Of a DNA stretch of 49,978 bases, positions 7,903-15,256 are shown piece by piece. The stretch is taken from NCBI GenBank assembly GCA_000433095.1, contig HF991466.1, positions 1 through 49,978 of the forward strand, given 5' to 3'. How positions within the stretch are numbered: the stretch's first letter is position 1; every line of letters begins with the position of its first letter. This stretch comes from Clostridium sp. CAG:967. Its GTDB lineage: Bacteria; Cyanobacteriota; Vampirovibrionia; Gastranaerophilales; Gastranaerophilaceae. The position numbers and the translations under genes were made by a program. The notes beneath the pieces are model-generated. The model worked only from the letters and a program-made list of their open reading frames with translations, did no database searches and was not told the DNA's origin.

Positions 7903-9153
7903 CTATTTAACAGGGTATAACAAATTATCTAGTTCATTAATAACATTTTCTAAAGCACCTTGCTGTGAAGCAAAAATTGTTTTACAATCGTTGCAGCTTT
8001 CAAGATAAAATTCTTTATCTGCAAGTAAATCATGCATATAAGCAGTTAATTCTTCAGAAGTTTTAACAACTTTACCTGCTTTAGAACGAGTTAAAATCCA
8101 GTAAATATCTCTGAAATTATGGATGGAAGGTCCGGAAACCGCAGGCTTATTATAAACAATTGCTTCAAGAGGGTTGTGCCCGCCTGTTTTATTAAAACTG
8201 CCCCCTATAAAAGCAAAGTCGCATATCGAATACATCTTGCTTAATTCACCCATGGTGTCTAATAAAATAATATCATTATTTTTAAAATCATCTTTGTTAG
8301 AACGCAGCCCCCATGACAAATTTGTTTTTTTCACAAGCTCAGATACATTTTCAACACGCTGCAAGTGCCTTGGTGCAAGTAACAGTTTTATGTCTGGAAA
8401 TTCTTTTTTTAATTTTGAAAACGCATTTAATACAATTTCATCCTCGCCTTTATGCGTGCTGCCTGCTATAATAACACGATAAGCAGACTGACCTAAATCA
8501 ATATTTGCATCAGCCTTTTTGACATCAAATTTAAGATTTTTCATAACATCAGTTCTGTCTTGAGGGGAACCGATTGCAAGAAATTTTTCTTTGTCCTCTT
8601 CGCTTTGGGTAAGAATTTTTGTATAATTTTTCAAAAATAGTTTAAAGAAATACTTCATCAATCTATAAGATTTAAAAGTAGAATCTGAAATTCTGCCGTT
8701 GATAACATATAATGGAATATTGTTTTTCTTGCAATAAAAAGAAAATGTCGGCCATAATTCGGTTTCGGCAATAAGAACCGCACTCGGATTAATTTTTTTC
8801 AAAAAAAGCTTTACACAAAAAGCTATATCGAACGGGAAATAAGTAATAAAGTCAGCAATACTGCTAAACTTTTTATTTGCAATTTCCTGTCCTGTAGCTG
8901 TGCCTGTAGTAATTACAATTTTATAATCAGGAAAAGTTTCTTTAGTCTTCTTTACCAAATTTTCTAAAGCAATAACCTCTCCCACTGACACCCCATGAAA
9001 CATAATAACTTTATCGCCGAGTTCAGGTGATTTAAAATATCCCATTTTTTCTTTCCAACCCGGAATAAATTTTTTGCGGCAGGCTCTTATCAATGCATAA
9101 AAAGGCAGGCTTATAAGAAATAATATAGTTGATAAAAATTCATAAATAAACAT
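7903..9153 (-). CDS. waaA: 3-deoxy-D-manno-octulosonic acid (Kdo) transferase
   Basis: A 416-residue GT30 enzyme that adds Kdo from CMP-Kdo to lipid A precursor at the inner membrane. The N-terminal membrane anchor (residues 4-24) is followed by the PGWKEKMGYF segment. The catalytic-glutamate motif HGVSVGEV is near residues 53-60; the ETELWP motif is near 130; the C-terminal nucleotide-binding domain has FIGGSFNKTGGHNPLEA near 335-350. Length is typical. Together with lpxK at 44151 it shows that this organism makes Kdo-lipid A, so it has an LPS-type outer membrane. It is transcribed divergently from folK. Confidence 0.95.
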   Translation of the reverse strand: MFIYEFLSTILFLISLPFYALIRACRKKFIPGWKEKMGYFKSPELGDKVIMFHGVSVGEVIALENLVKKTKETFPDYKIVITTGTATGQEIANKKFSSIADFITYFPFDIAFCVKLFLKKINPSAVLIAETELWPTFSFYCKKNNIPLYVINGRISDSTFKSYRLMKYFFKLFLKNYTKILTQSEEDKEKFLAIGSPQDRTDVMKNLKFDVKKADANIDLGQSAYRVIIAGSTHKGEDEIVLNAFSKLKKEFPDIKLLLAPRHLQRVENVSELVKKTNLSWGLRSNKDDFKNNDIILLDTMGELSKMYSICDFAFIGGSFNKTGGHNPLEAIVYNKPAVSGPSIHNFRDIYWILTRSKAGKVVKTSEELTAYMHDLLADKEFYLESCNDCKTIFASQQGALENVINELDNLLYPVK

Positions 9154-9207
9154 TACACATATATTATATTATAAAAAAAATTCATGACACATATAATATA
9201 ATTTATA

Positions 9208-9236
9208 TTGACAACACTTGAGAAAAGCCATAAAAT
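9208..9236 (+). promoter_or_regulatory. Consensus promoter giving leaderless folK mRNA
   Basis: TTGACA (9208-9213), 17-bp spacer, TAAAAT (9231-9236). The expected start point falls on or beside the ATG at 9243. No ribosome-binding sequence is present. Confidence 0.7.
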
Positions 9237-9242
9237 ATACGT

Positions 9243-9749
9243 ATGGCAATAGCGTATTTAAGTTTAGGATCAAATTTCGGAGACCGTATAGGTTATGTAC
9301 AACAGGCAACAAGTTTACTTGGTGCAGCTGATGGTATCAGCATTATACGAACATCTGCTTTTTATGAAACAGAGCCATGGAATATGGATTCTGAAAACTG
9401 GTTTGTTAACGCTGTTGTAGAAGTTAAGACAAGTCTTCTTCCGCAGACACTTCTTTTGGAATGCCAGAGAATTGAGCAGCAGCTCGGAAGAAAACGTTCG
9501 CAAGATGCAAAATATACTGACAGAACTATAGATATTGATATACTCTTTTATAATAAAGATATTGTTAATGACGAAAATTTAATTATTCCTCACAAATTTG
9601 TTCACTTAAGAGCATTTACACTTGTTCCTCTCTTAGAATTAATACCGAACTTTGAACATCCCGTTTTACACAAAACTGTTACTGAATTACACAGTGATTT
9701 AGAAAATCCTGAAATGGTATTTTTATATGGCACAAGAGTTGAAATTTAA
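9243..9749 (+). CDS. folK: HPPK, 6-hydroxymethyl-7,8-dihydropterin pyrophosphokinase
   Basis: A 168-residue enzyme transferring pyrophosphate from ATP to hydroxymethyl-dihydropterin in folate synthesis. Family hallmarks are SLGSNFGDR near residues 7-15, the ETEPW substrate loop near 42-46, the NAVVEVKT strand, and the RTIDIDILFY signature near 93-102 with metal-binding aspartates. The downstream HPHKF/LRAF segment is also typical. It lacks a Shine-Dalgarno site and appears leaderless (promoter 9208-9236). Its 3' end overlaps the next gene by 23 bases, so the two are probably cotranscribed. Confidence 0.95.
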   Translation: MAIAYLSLGSNFGDRIGYVQQATSLLGAADGISIIRTSAFYETEPWNMDSENWFVNAVVEVKTSLLPQTLLLECQRIEQQLGRKRSQDAKYTDRTIDIDILFYNKDIVNDENLIIPHKFVHLRAFTLVPLLELIPNFEHPVLHKTVTELHSDLENPEMVFLYGTRVEI

Positions 9750-10845
9750 GGTTGCCGTAATTGGCGGCGGACCGGCAGGATGTATTTGTGCCTATTTTTT
9801 GCAAAATCATTTTGATGTAACTGTTTTTGATTATTCATCACCTCTAAGAACACTATTACCCACAGGCGGAGGCAGATGCAACCTTGCACATGCGGAATAT
9901 GATTTTAAAGAATTGGCTAAATACTATCCTCGTGGAGAAAAATTTTTATATTCAGTATTCTCAAATTTCTGCACTTCAGATACTATAGATTTTTTTGAAA
10001 AAATCGGAGTACAGACCTATATTCAGGATGATATGAGAATTTTTCCCGTTTCAAACAGCTCAAAAGATGTACGTGAAAAATTTCTGAAAGCATTAAATAA
10101 AGTGAAATTCGTTAAAGCAAAAGTAACAGAAATAAATGAGGCTTTTATTGTTTCAACCGATACGGGAAACTATAATTTTGATTATGTTGTTATATCTATC
10201 GGCGGTCATTCTTCTTACAGAATGATTAAAAAAACAGGACATAACATCATAGAGCCTAAACCTGCGCTTGCAGGACTGAAAACAAAAGAAGATTTTTCAT
10301 CACTCAGCGGAGTGTCGATTAAAGATGTCCTTTTTACACATCAGGGAATATCAGGTCCTGCCGTTTACAAAATCTCATCAATAAAAGCAAGAGAAAAATT
10401 CCCGTACAAATTAAGCTTTAATTTTGTTGATAATATTGATTTGCAAACAGCATTAAATGAAAACCCCCATAAAAGTATTAAAAATTTAATTTCAGATTAC
10501 GTTCCAAAATCTCTTGCCGAATTTGTCCTGAAAGCAGCAGATGTAAACATAGACGAAAAATGCCACAAAATTAACGGAAAAACTCGTGACTTAATTCTTG
10601 AAAAACTTCAAAATTTTGAAGTCACAGCACAAGGAACAGTTCCTGACAGCGAAGTTGTAACAGCAGGAGGTGTTGATTTAAAAGAAATTAATCCTAAGAC
10701 TATGGAATCCAAACTTGTTAAGGGATTATACTTCTGCGGAGAAGTAATGGACATAGACGGTTTTTGCGGAGGTTTCAACCTGCAAAGCTGCTGGTCTACA
10801 GGGTTTGCAGCGGCAAAGGCGTTAAATCTTACCCTTAGCAGCTAA
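9727..10845 (+). CDS. HI0933/YhiN-family FAD-dependent oxidoreductase
   Basis: A 372-residue flavoprotein of the HI0933/YhiN (BaiN-like) family. The N-terminal dinucleotide-binding motif VIGGGPAGC is at residues 11-19; the family-specific LPTGGGRCNLAH follows near 47-58. An inserted middle domain has THQGISGPAVYKIS. The C-terminal GLYFCGEVMDIDGFCGGFNLQ (about 337-357) binds FAD ribityl. Members reduce C=C bonds in some substrates, but most have unknown substrates. It overlaps folK by 23 bases, suggesting translational coupling, and overlaps the convergent gene by 24 bases at the 3' end. Confidence 0.9.
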   Translation: MAQELKFKVAVIGGGPAGCICAYFLQNHFDVTVFDYSSPLRTLLPTGGGRCNLAHAEYDFKELAKYYPRGEKFLYSVFSNFCTSDTIDFFEKIGVQTYIQDDMRIFPVSNSSKDVREKFLKALNKVKFVKAKVTEINEAFIVSTDTGNYNFDYVVISIGGHSSYRMIKKTGHNIIEPKPALAGLKTKEDFSSLSGVSIKDVLFTHQGISGPAVYKISSIKAREKFPYKLSFNFVDNIDLQTALNENPHKSIKNLISDYVPKSLAEFVLKAADVNIDEKCHKINGKTRDLILEKLQNFEVTAQGTVPDSEVVTAGGVDLKEINPKTMESKLVKGLYFCGEVMDIDGFCGGFNLQSCWSTGFAAAKALNLTLSS

Positions 10846-12168
10846 TTCTTTTTTCAAATCCTCTTTCACCTGAAAAGCATTATTATTCTTGTCAAGCTTT
10901 CTTATTGCAATCATAATTGCAGGTGCAAGTATGCCTAAAGCGCCTATGCAAGCTCCCATATTCTTCAGAATTGATCTTCTTTTCAATTTTTTTACATTAT
11001 CTAAAAATGCATCAAGAGATTTTTCTTTTACGTTTGCATTTTTGAATTCTTCAAATTTATTTTGAAGTTTAGTCAGTTTTTCTGCAACACCCTTAAATTC
11101 ATCCAGATCAATAAATTTTCTGTAATCAACGTTATCAGCTTGTGTTGCGTTCTTTATAACAGGCAGAACATCCGATTTTTTTGCCATTTGAACCACAAAA
11201 TCATCAGGATTGTTATGAATGAAATCAAGCAATTCCTCATCTGTTATTAAAGACAGCACTTTTTTACTGCTGTTTGTAAGACTGCCGTCCAAAAATGCAT
11301 CTTTTAATTCTTTGCTTTCAATAACTCTTGCATCTAAATCAATTGAAGCAGGAGTTTTTTTATTTTTTTCAGCAGCATTTTCAAGGAATTTTTGTATAGG
11401 CTTGCTTGCAAAATACATAAACGCCCAAACTGAGCCTTCTTTTATCGCATAACCTATAAGCTCTTGTCTATTTCTTGATTCTGCTAATCTTTCTGCTGTA
11501 ATAGCACCATCAAGTATCATAAGGTTTTTAACGGGGTTATACATAAAATCTTGTATTCCGCCTGTAAACGAAGGTTGTTTTGTCTGTTTGCACAATTTTA
11601 AATCTTTAAATGCTTCCGGTTGTTTGTCCTCAAATGAGAATACATCCTTATCGGATTGTTTTTGTCTTGACATTTCAGCCAGAATTTCTTTTTCTGCATC
11701 TTTTTTGGTTTTGTAATGTCTGTATTTTGTCAACCCTGCATAAGAAACAATGGTTAAAGCTGTAGAGACAATAAATTTTGTCATTGCAAGGTTTTTGGTA
11801 TATTTAGGATTTTTAACTGCTTCCTTGATGCTTTCTTTAATTGAAGAATCTGCGTATTCTATAGATTTTTCTAAAAGCTTGCTTCTGTTTTTTGAAAGAT
11901 TTCTAACATCAAAATTAGGATCAATTTTCAAAGCTTTATACATGGTTAAATCCATAAGCTTTTTATAAACAGGAATTCCAAAAAGCCAAATGGCCTGAGT
12001 TCCAAACTCATCTAAAAATCTGTCTTTCCCTTCCAGTGCATCTCCTGTAATATAAGAACCTGCCGTTAAACCCATACTGTTGGCAACATCTTTTATTGCC
12101 ATCGGGACAAGAGAATTATTATTTCCTAATTTTGAATATATACTGCTAGCATTAATTGCGGGTATCAT
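10822..12168 (-). CDS. Hypothetical multi-pass membrane protein, paralog of 1901-3115
   Basis: A 448-residue protein of unknown function. The start at 12168 is chosen because GGAAAGGAAA directly precedes it; a start at 12186 has no such site. Order of features: KDVANSMG and EGKDRFLDEFGTQAIWLFG (about 20-60), a hydrophobic segment near 130-150 (MTKFIVSTALTIVSYAGL), QPSFTGGIQDFMYNP near 205, ESRNRQELIGYAIKEG near 235-250, YFASKPIQKFLE, and a C-terminal hydrophobic segment near 410-430 followed by a Lys-rich tail. The two motif-plus-membrane-segment modules parallel those of the 1901-3115 protein, suggesting an internally duplicated lineage-specific family. It is not adjacent to known partners. 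Confidence 0.7.
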   Translation of the reverse strand: MIPAINASSIYSKLGNNNSLVPMAIKDVANSMGLTAGSYITGDALEGKDRFLDEFGTQAIWLFGIPVYKKLMDLTMYKALKIDPNFDVRNLSKNRSKLLEKSIEYADSSIKESIKEAVKNPKYTKNLAMTKFIVSTALTIVSYAGLTKYRHYKTKKDAEKEILAEMSRQKQSDKDVFSFEDKQPEAFKDLKLCKQTKQPSFTGGIQDFMYNPVKNLMILDGAITAERLAESRNRQELIGYAIKEGSVWAFMYFASKPIQKFLENAAEKNKKTPASIDLDARVIESKELKDAFLDGSLTNSSKKVLSLITDEELLDFIHNNPDDFVVQMAKKSDVLPVIKNATQADNVDYRKFIDLDEFKGVAEKLTKLQNKFEEFKNANVKEKSLDAFLDNVKKLKRRSILKNMGACIGALGILAPAIMIAIRKLDKNNNAFQVKEDLKKELAAKGKI

Positions 12169-12211
12169 GTTTTCCTTTCCGGGCAAATATAATTGCCGCT
12201 CAAAAATCGTA

Positions 12212-12295
12212 CTATAGACCCCAAATTAAATTCATTAATTTGACGATTGGGGCGTTCGCCTTGATAATTGAGTTTCGTCGGATATATTGTTGCAT
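12212..12295 (-). CDS. Possible 27-residue small protein
   Basis: A short ORF encoding a basic, hydrophobic peptide (begins MQQYIRRNSIIKAN, ends NLIWGL). GAAAGG lies just upstream of the ATG. The stop is 44 bases before the start of the 10822-12168 gene on the same strand, so it could be a small leader gene of that operon. Its coding DNA also folds (CAAATTAA / TTAATTTG). No family recognised. Confidence 0.3.
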   Translation of the reverse strand: MQQYIRRNSIIKANAPIVKLMNLIWGL

Positions 12296-12379
12296 ATTTC
12301 TACCTTTCACTTTTCTTCTAAGTACACTGATTTTTTTTTATTGCTTTTTATGTGCTTTATATTAACTATTATTAACAAA

Positions 12380-12411
12380 AACAAGACCTCTCAAATTAGA
12401 AAGGTCTTGTT
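12380..12411 (-). terminator. terminator of the small minus-strand transcript
   Basis: AACAAGACCT / AGGTCTTGTT 10-bp stem; on the minus strand it is followed by a T-rich run. It lies downstream of the 19-codon ORF at 12446-12505. Confidence 0.75.
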
Positions 12412-12445
12412 TAAAATCTTTTTTCACGACAAAAAGTAAGCGTGC

Positions 12446-12505
12446 TTATAACAAGCCTTTCCATTTACTTACAATTCGTCGGTATTGATTAATAATAACA
12501 GTCAT
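12446..12505 (-). CDS. Possible leaderless 19-residue peptide or small RNA
   Basis: A 19-codon ORF (begins MTVIINQYRR, ends KWKGLL; basic and amphipathic) whose ATG lies 6 bases after a TATAAT. The transcript would start at the ATG and end at 12380-12411, about 125 nt. The RNA can also fold (GTAAG...CTTAC enclosing GCTT/AAGC), so a regulatory RNA is an alternative. No homolog recognised. Confidence 0.4.
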   Translation of the reverse strand: MTVIINQYRRIVSKWKGLL

Positions 12506-12511
12506 AGAAAT

Positions 12512-12539
12512 ATTATAAATGAAAGAAATCAAATGTAAA
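12512..12539 (-). promoter_or_regulatory. Promoter of small leaderless unit
   Basis: Minus strand: TTTACA (12534-12539), 16-bp spacer, TATAAT (12512-12517); ATG begins at 12505. Confidence 0.6.
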
Positions 12540-12600
12540 GTGTTTTCTTGCAAAAAAAATCTGATTTTGCTACGATTTTATAAGGGAGAGAGTAAGATTT

Positions 12601-14823
12601 ATGATTTTATTTTTAATATCTTTTTTGCTGGTATTTTCATCATCATATTTTATAACTTCAATGATTTGCGAAAAAAAATCATTAGAAGGATTTATATACA
12701 TTTTATTGACAGCTTTTGCAAATGTAGTGCTAACGATTGAACTTCTCTCATTATTTAGTGCAATTTCACCTGTCGGGGTACTTATATTAAATGTCATATT
12801 CCTCGCTCTTTCAATATTTATTTGGAATAAAAAAAACCGACCTCAATGGACACCTGACATAAAAAATTTTTTTTACAAATATTGGCAGGCTGTCAGAAAA
12901 GATAAATACCTTTTTATATTATCAATAGGCTTTATAGTTCTTATTTCCTCTGCATTATTTCTTGCAAGCTTCATGCCTGTCATAAATGCAGATGCAGGTG
13001 CGTACCATGTATTAAGAAGCCTGTTCTGGATAAGCAACCATAACCTTAATCACTTTGAAATACCTGACACCCGCAATATTATTTTACCCGTAAACTCGGA
13101 AATAGTTTATGCCTGGATTTTAATGTTTATTAAACGTTCTGCCTGGGTTGGTTTTGTTGCTTTCGGAGGATATTTGACTGCAATATTCTCCTTATACGGA
13201 ATTCTATCATTAATGCATTTAAGCATGAGAAGAAAATTATGGGTAATTTTTATTGTTTCGTCCTTCTCGTCGGTAATCTGTCAGGTTGCAGGTACAGAAA
13301 CCGATATTATAATTGCAGGACTTGTTCTTGCTTCGATGTATTTGTTCTGGAAAGGTAATATTGAAAACAAAGGTGTTCCGATTTTTATGTCGGCTCTATC
13401 CTATGCACTTGCTATAGGAACTAAAAGTACGGCTTTTCTTGCTATCCCGGGAACAGCTTTATTTATGCTGGTGATATCTGTTTATTACAATAAAAAATAT
13501 TTTTATAAACCATTATTTAATTTTATTGGATTTGCACTAATTAATTTTATAATATTTTCTTCTTATAACTACGTTTTAAACTTTATTAATTATGGAAATC
13601 CGATAGGCAGTGAATACTTCATGACTGTACATAGAAACCAGTACGGACTTCGTGCAATTCCTGCAAACTTCATAAAATATATGTTTATGTTTTTTGATTT
13701 TTCAGGATTTAAATGGGGGCAGTATTACGGAACAGATATTCAGGGTATTAGAGATTCATTGTTATACCTTTTAGGATTTTCAACAATACGTGACGGGCTG
13801 TATACCCGTCCGGATGTTATTAACCAAACACTTGTAGAGCCGTTAATGGGGCTTGGTGTTCTTGGTTTAATTGTATTCGTGCCTTGCTTAATCTGGGCAT
13901 TAATAAAACCGGTTTTTAACAGAAATAGAATAACTTTATTATTATTGCTCTTTGCCGTTATATTTATAATTAATATTTGTACAATGTCTTATCAGCTTGC
14001 GTTTATGATATTCAGCATCAGATTTTTAATGGCTTTCTGCGTTATTTCCGCACCAATTCTGGCTTATTCATATTCAAAAAAATTTAACCTGTACAAACTT
14101 ATTATCTTCTTATTTGCAATGTTTTATCTTACATTAGTATCAACACACCTGTGGGCAAGACCATTTAACAGAATTATCAAATATTTTAAATTAGGCTACC
14201 CTGTTACTCAAATCAGAGAAATTGGAGTTTGCGGGGCTTACATTACTCAAATCGACCACTTAAACAGAAATGACTACAAAAACTTTTACACCAATGAGCC
14301 ATGTCTGCTAAAACGATATATCGAACAAAAAATCGACAACAAAAATAAAATATTACTTTTCGCTAATATGGGTGACGATTTAATACTTGTAAAACTGCTT
14401 GAAAACAAAGGGTATGATATTGATTTAGGCTTATACGAAAATATTGAAAATATAGATATAAACAAATACAATATAATTGTTTTTATAAATGATAACCAGA
14501 CTTCCTCATACATTAAACAATTTGAGCAGCGAAAACAGGAAACCTATCTAGGACCAAACGGTCAGATTAAGCTCCGCAAACATTTGGACAACCCCTGCTA
14601 TTATCTTGATAATACCAATAAATATATAACAGACTCTGATGACATCGACGTCTATCCTTATATATGCCGTTGTGTAATTAAAGATGAGTATTTGAAAAAA
14701 CATTTTAATCTGAGATTAGCAGATACTCTGCCAATCAGTGCAAAGCCGTTAGATAAAAAATTCACACAGGCTGCAAAAAAATATTATTTCTACGAAAATT
14801 TAAATAATCCCGTAAAAAAATAA
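12601..14823 (+). CDS. Multi-pass membrane glycosyltransferase (GT-C / GT39-like)
   Basis: A 740-residue polytopic membrane protein with about 12 hydrophobic segments in the first 520 residues and a soluble C-terminal domain of about 200 residues. The first large loop contains VINADAGAYHVLRS and ILPVNSEIVYAW. An Asp-containing first loop is the usual catalytic feature of GT-C lipid-linked-sugar glycosyltransferases such as the GT39 group. It probably transfers a sugar from polyprenyl phosphate onto a cell-envelope glycan or protein, but donor and acceptor are unknown. GGGAGAG precedes the ATG. It ends at hairpin 14835-14853. No polysaccharide cluster is adjacent. Confidence 0.65.
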   Translation: MILFLISFLLVFSSSYFITSMICEKKSLEGFIYILLTAFANVVLTIELLSLFSAISPVGVLILNVIFLALSIFIWNKKNRPQWTPDIKNFFYKYWQAVRKDKYLFILSIGFIVLISSALFLASFMPVINADAGAYHVLRSLFWISNHNLNHFEIPDTRNIILPVNSEIVYAWILMFIKRSAWVGFVAFGGYLTAIFSLYGILSLMHLSMRRKLWVIFIVSSFSSVICQVAGTETDIIIAGLVLASMYLFWKGNIENKGVPIFMSALSYALAIGTKSTAFLAIPGTALFMLVISVYYNKKYFYKPLFNFIGFALINFIIFSSYNYVLNFINYGNPIGSEYFMTVHRNQYGLRAIPANFIKYMFMFFDFSGFKWGQYYGTDIQGIRDSLLYLLGFSTIRDGLYTRPDVINQTLVEPLMGLGVLGLIVFVPCLIWALIKPVFNRNRITLLLLLFAVIFIINICTMSYQLAFMIFSIRFLMAFCVISAPILAYSYSKKFNLYKLIIFLFAMFYLTLVSTHLWARPFNRIIKYFKLGYPVTQIREIGVCGAYITQIDHLNRNDYKNFYTNEPCLLKRYIEQKIDNKNKILLFANMGDDLILVKLLENKGYDIDLGLYENIENIDINKYNIIVFINDNQTSSYIKQFEQRKQETYLGPNGQIKLRKHLDNPCYYLDNTNKYITDSDDIDVYPYICRCVIKDEYLKKHFNLRLADTLPISAKPLDKKFTQAAKKYYFYENLNNPVKK

Positions 14824-14834
14824 ATGCACTAAAA

Positions 14835-14853
14835 AAGCGCCTCTACGGCGCTT
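14835..14853. terminator. terminator shared by 12601 gene and tRNA-Glu
   Basis: AAGCGCC / GGCGCTT stem, 5-base loop, T-run on the minus strand. The main beneficiary is the tRNA-Glu transcript. Confidence 0.85.
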
Positions 14854-14859
14854 ATTAAA

Positions 14860-14935
14860 TGGTACTCCCAGGGGAATTCGAATCCCCGTCTACACCGTGA
14901 AAGGGTGTTGTCCTAGGCCTCTAGACGATGGGAGC
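14860..14935 (-). tRNA. tRNA-Glu (anticodon UUC)
   Basis: Acceptor GCTCCCA / TGGGAGT with a G-U first pair, discriminator A and an encoded CCA. Anticodon loop CTTTCAC gives UUC. T-arm GGGGA-TTCGAAT-CCCC is canonical. Promoter on the minus strand: TTGACA (14983-14988), 17-bp spacer, TAATAT (14960-14965). Confidence 0.96.
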
Positions 14936-15256
14936 ATGTATATTTCTTTCACGTTTCTTATATTATTATAAGCAAAATTAATTGTCAACCATTTTATTTA
15001 AATTTTTAAATTAATTATTGCAAAAGCTTGTCCTTAAAGATTTTAGGGTTCTTTGCAAGAACACAGAGCTATTAAATTTCTTCGACTGAATTTTTAGTTC
15101 ATGTCAATAATTTATAAATTTATAGATTTGTTCAAAGAATAATAGCATACCGGATTAATTCTGATTTATCATATATTTTAGCTAAAACCCTTGAAAGTTT
15201 TTTGTTTTTTATGTAATATATATATATACTTTGAGAGAGAATAGGAGTAAAATTTA
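14936..15256. other. Intergenic region between tRNA-Glu and clpC
   Basis: 321 bases. It holds the divergent tRNA-Glu promoter (14960-14988), a small perfect hairpin GTTCTT-TGC-AAGAAC near 15049-15063, and the clpC promoter. No ORF with a ribosome site and no CtsR-type heptad repeat was seen. Confidence 0.5.
15191..15219 (+). promoter_or_regulatory. clpC promoter
   Basis: TTGAAA (15191-15196), 17-bp spacer, TAATAT (15214-15219), then AGGAG before the ATG at 15257. Confidence 0.6.

Larger units (their letters stand above)
12169..12600. other. Intergenic region with small transcript units
   Basis: Between divergent genes. It holds a possible 27-codon ORF (12212-12295, minus), a terminator (12380-12411), a leaderless 19-codon ORF with promoter (12446-12539, minus) and the ribosome site GGGAGAG for the plus-strand gene at 12601. 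Everything recognisable is on the minus strand apart from that site. Confidence 0.6.

Noticed and set aside
12156..12365. 69-codon plus-strand ORF
   Set aside because: No ribosome site, overlaps the start of a minus-strand gene, and reads as a hydrophobic shadow of AT-rich DNA.
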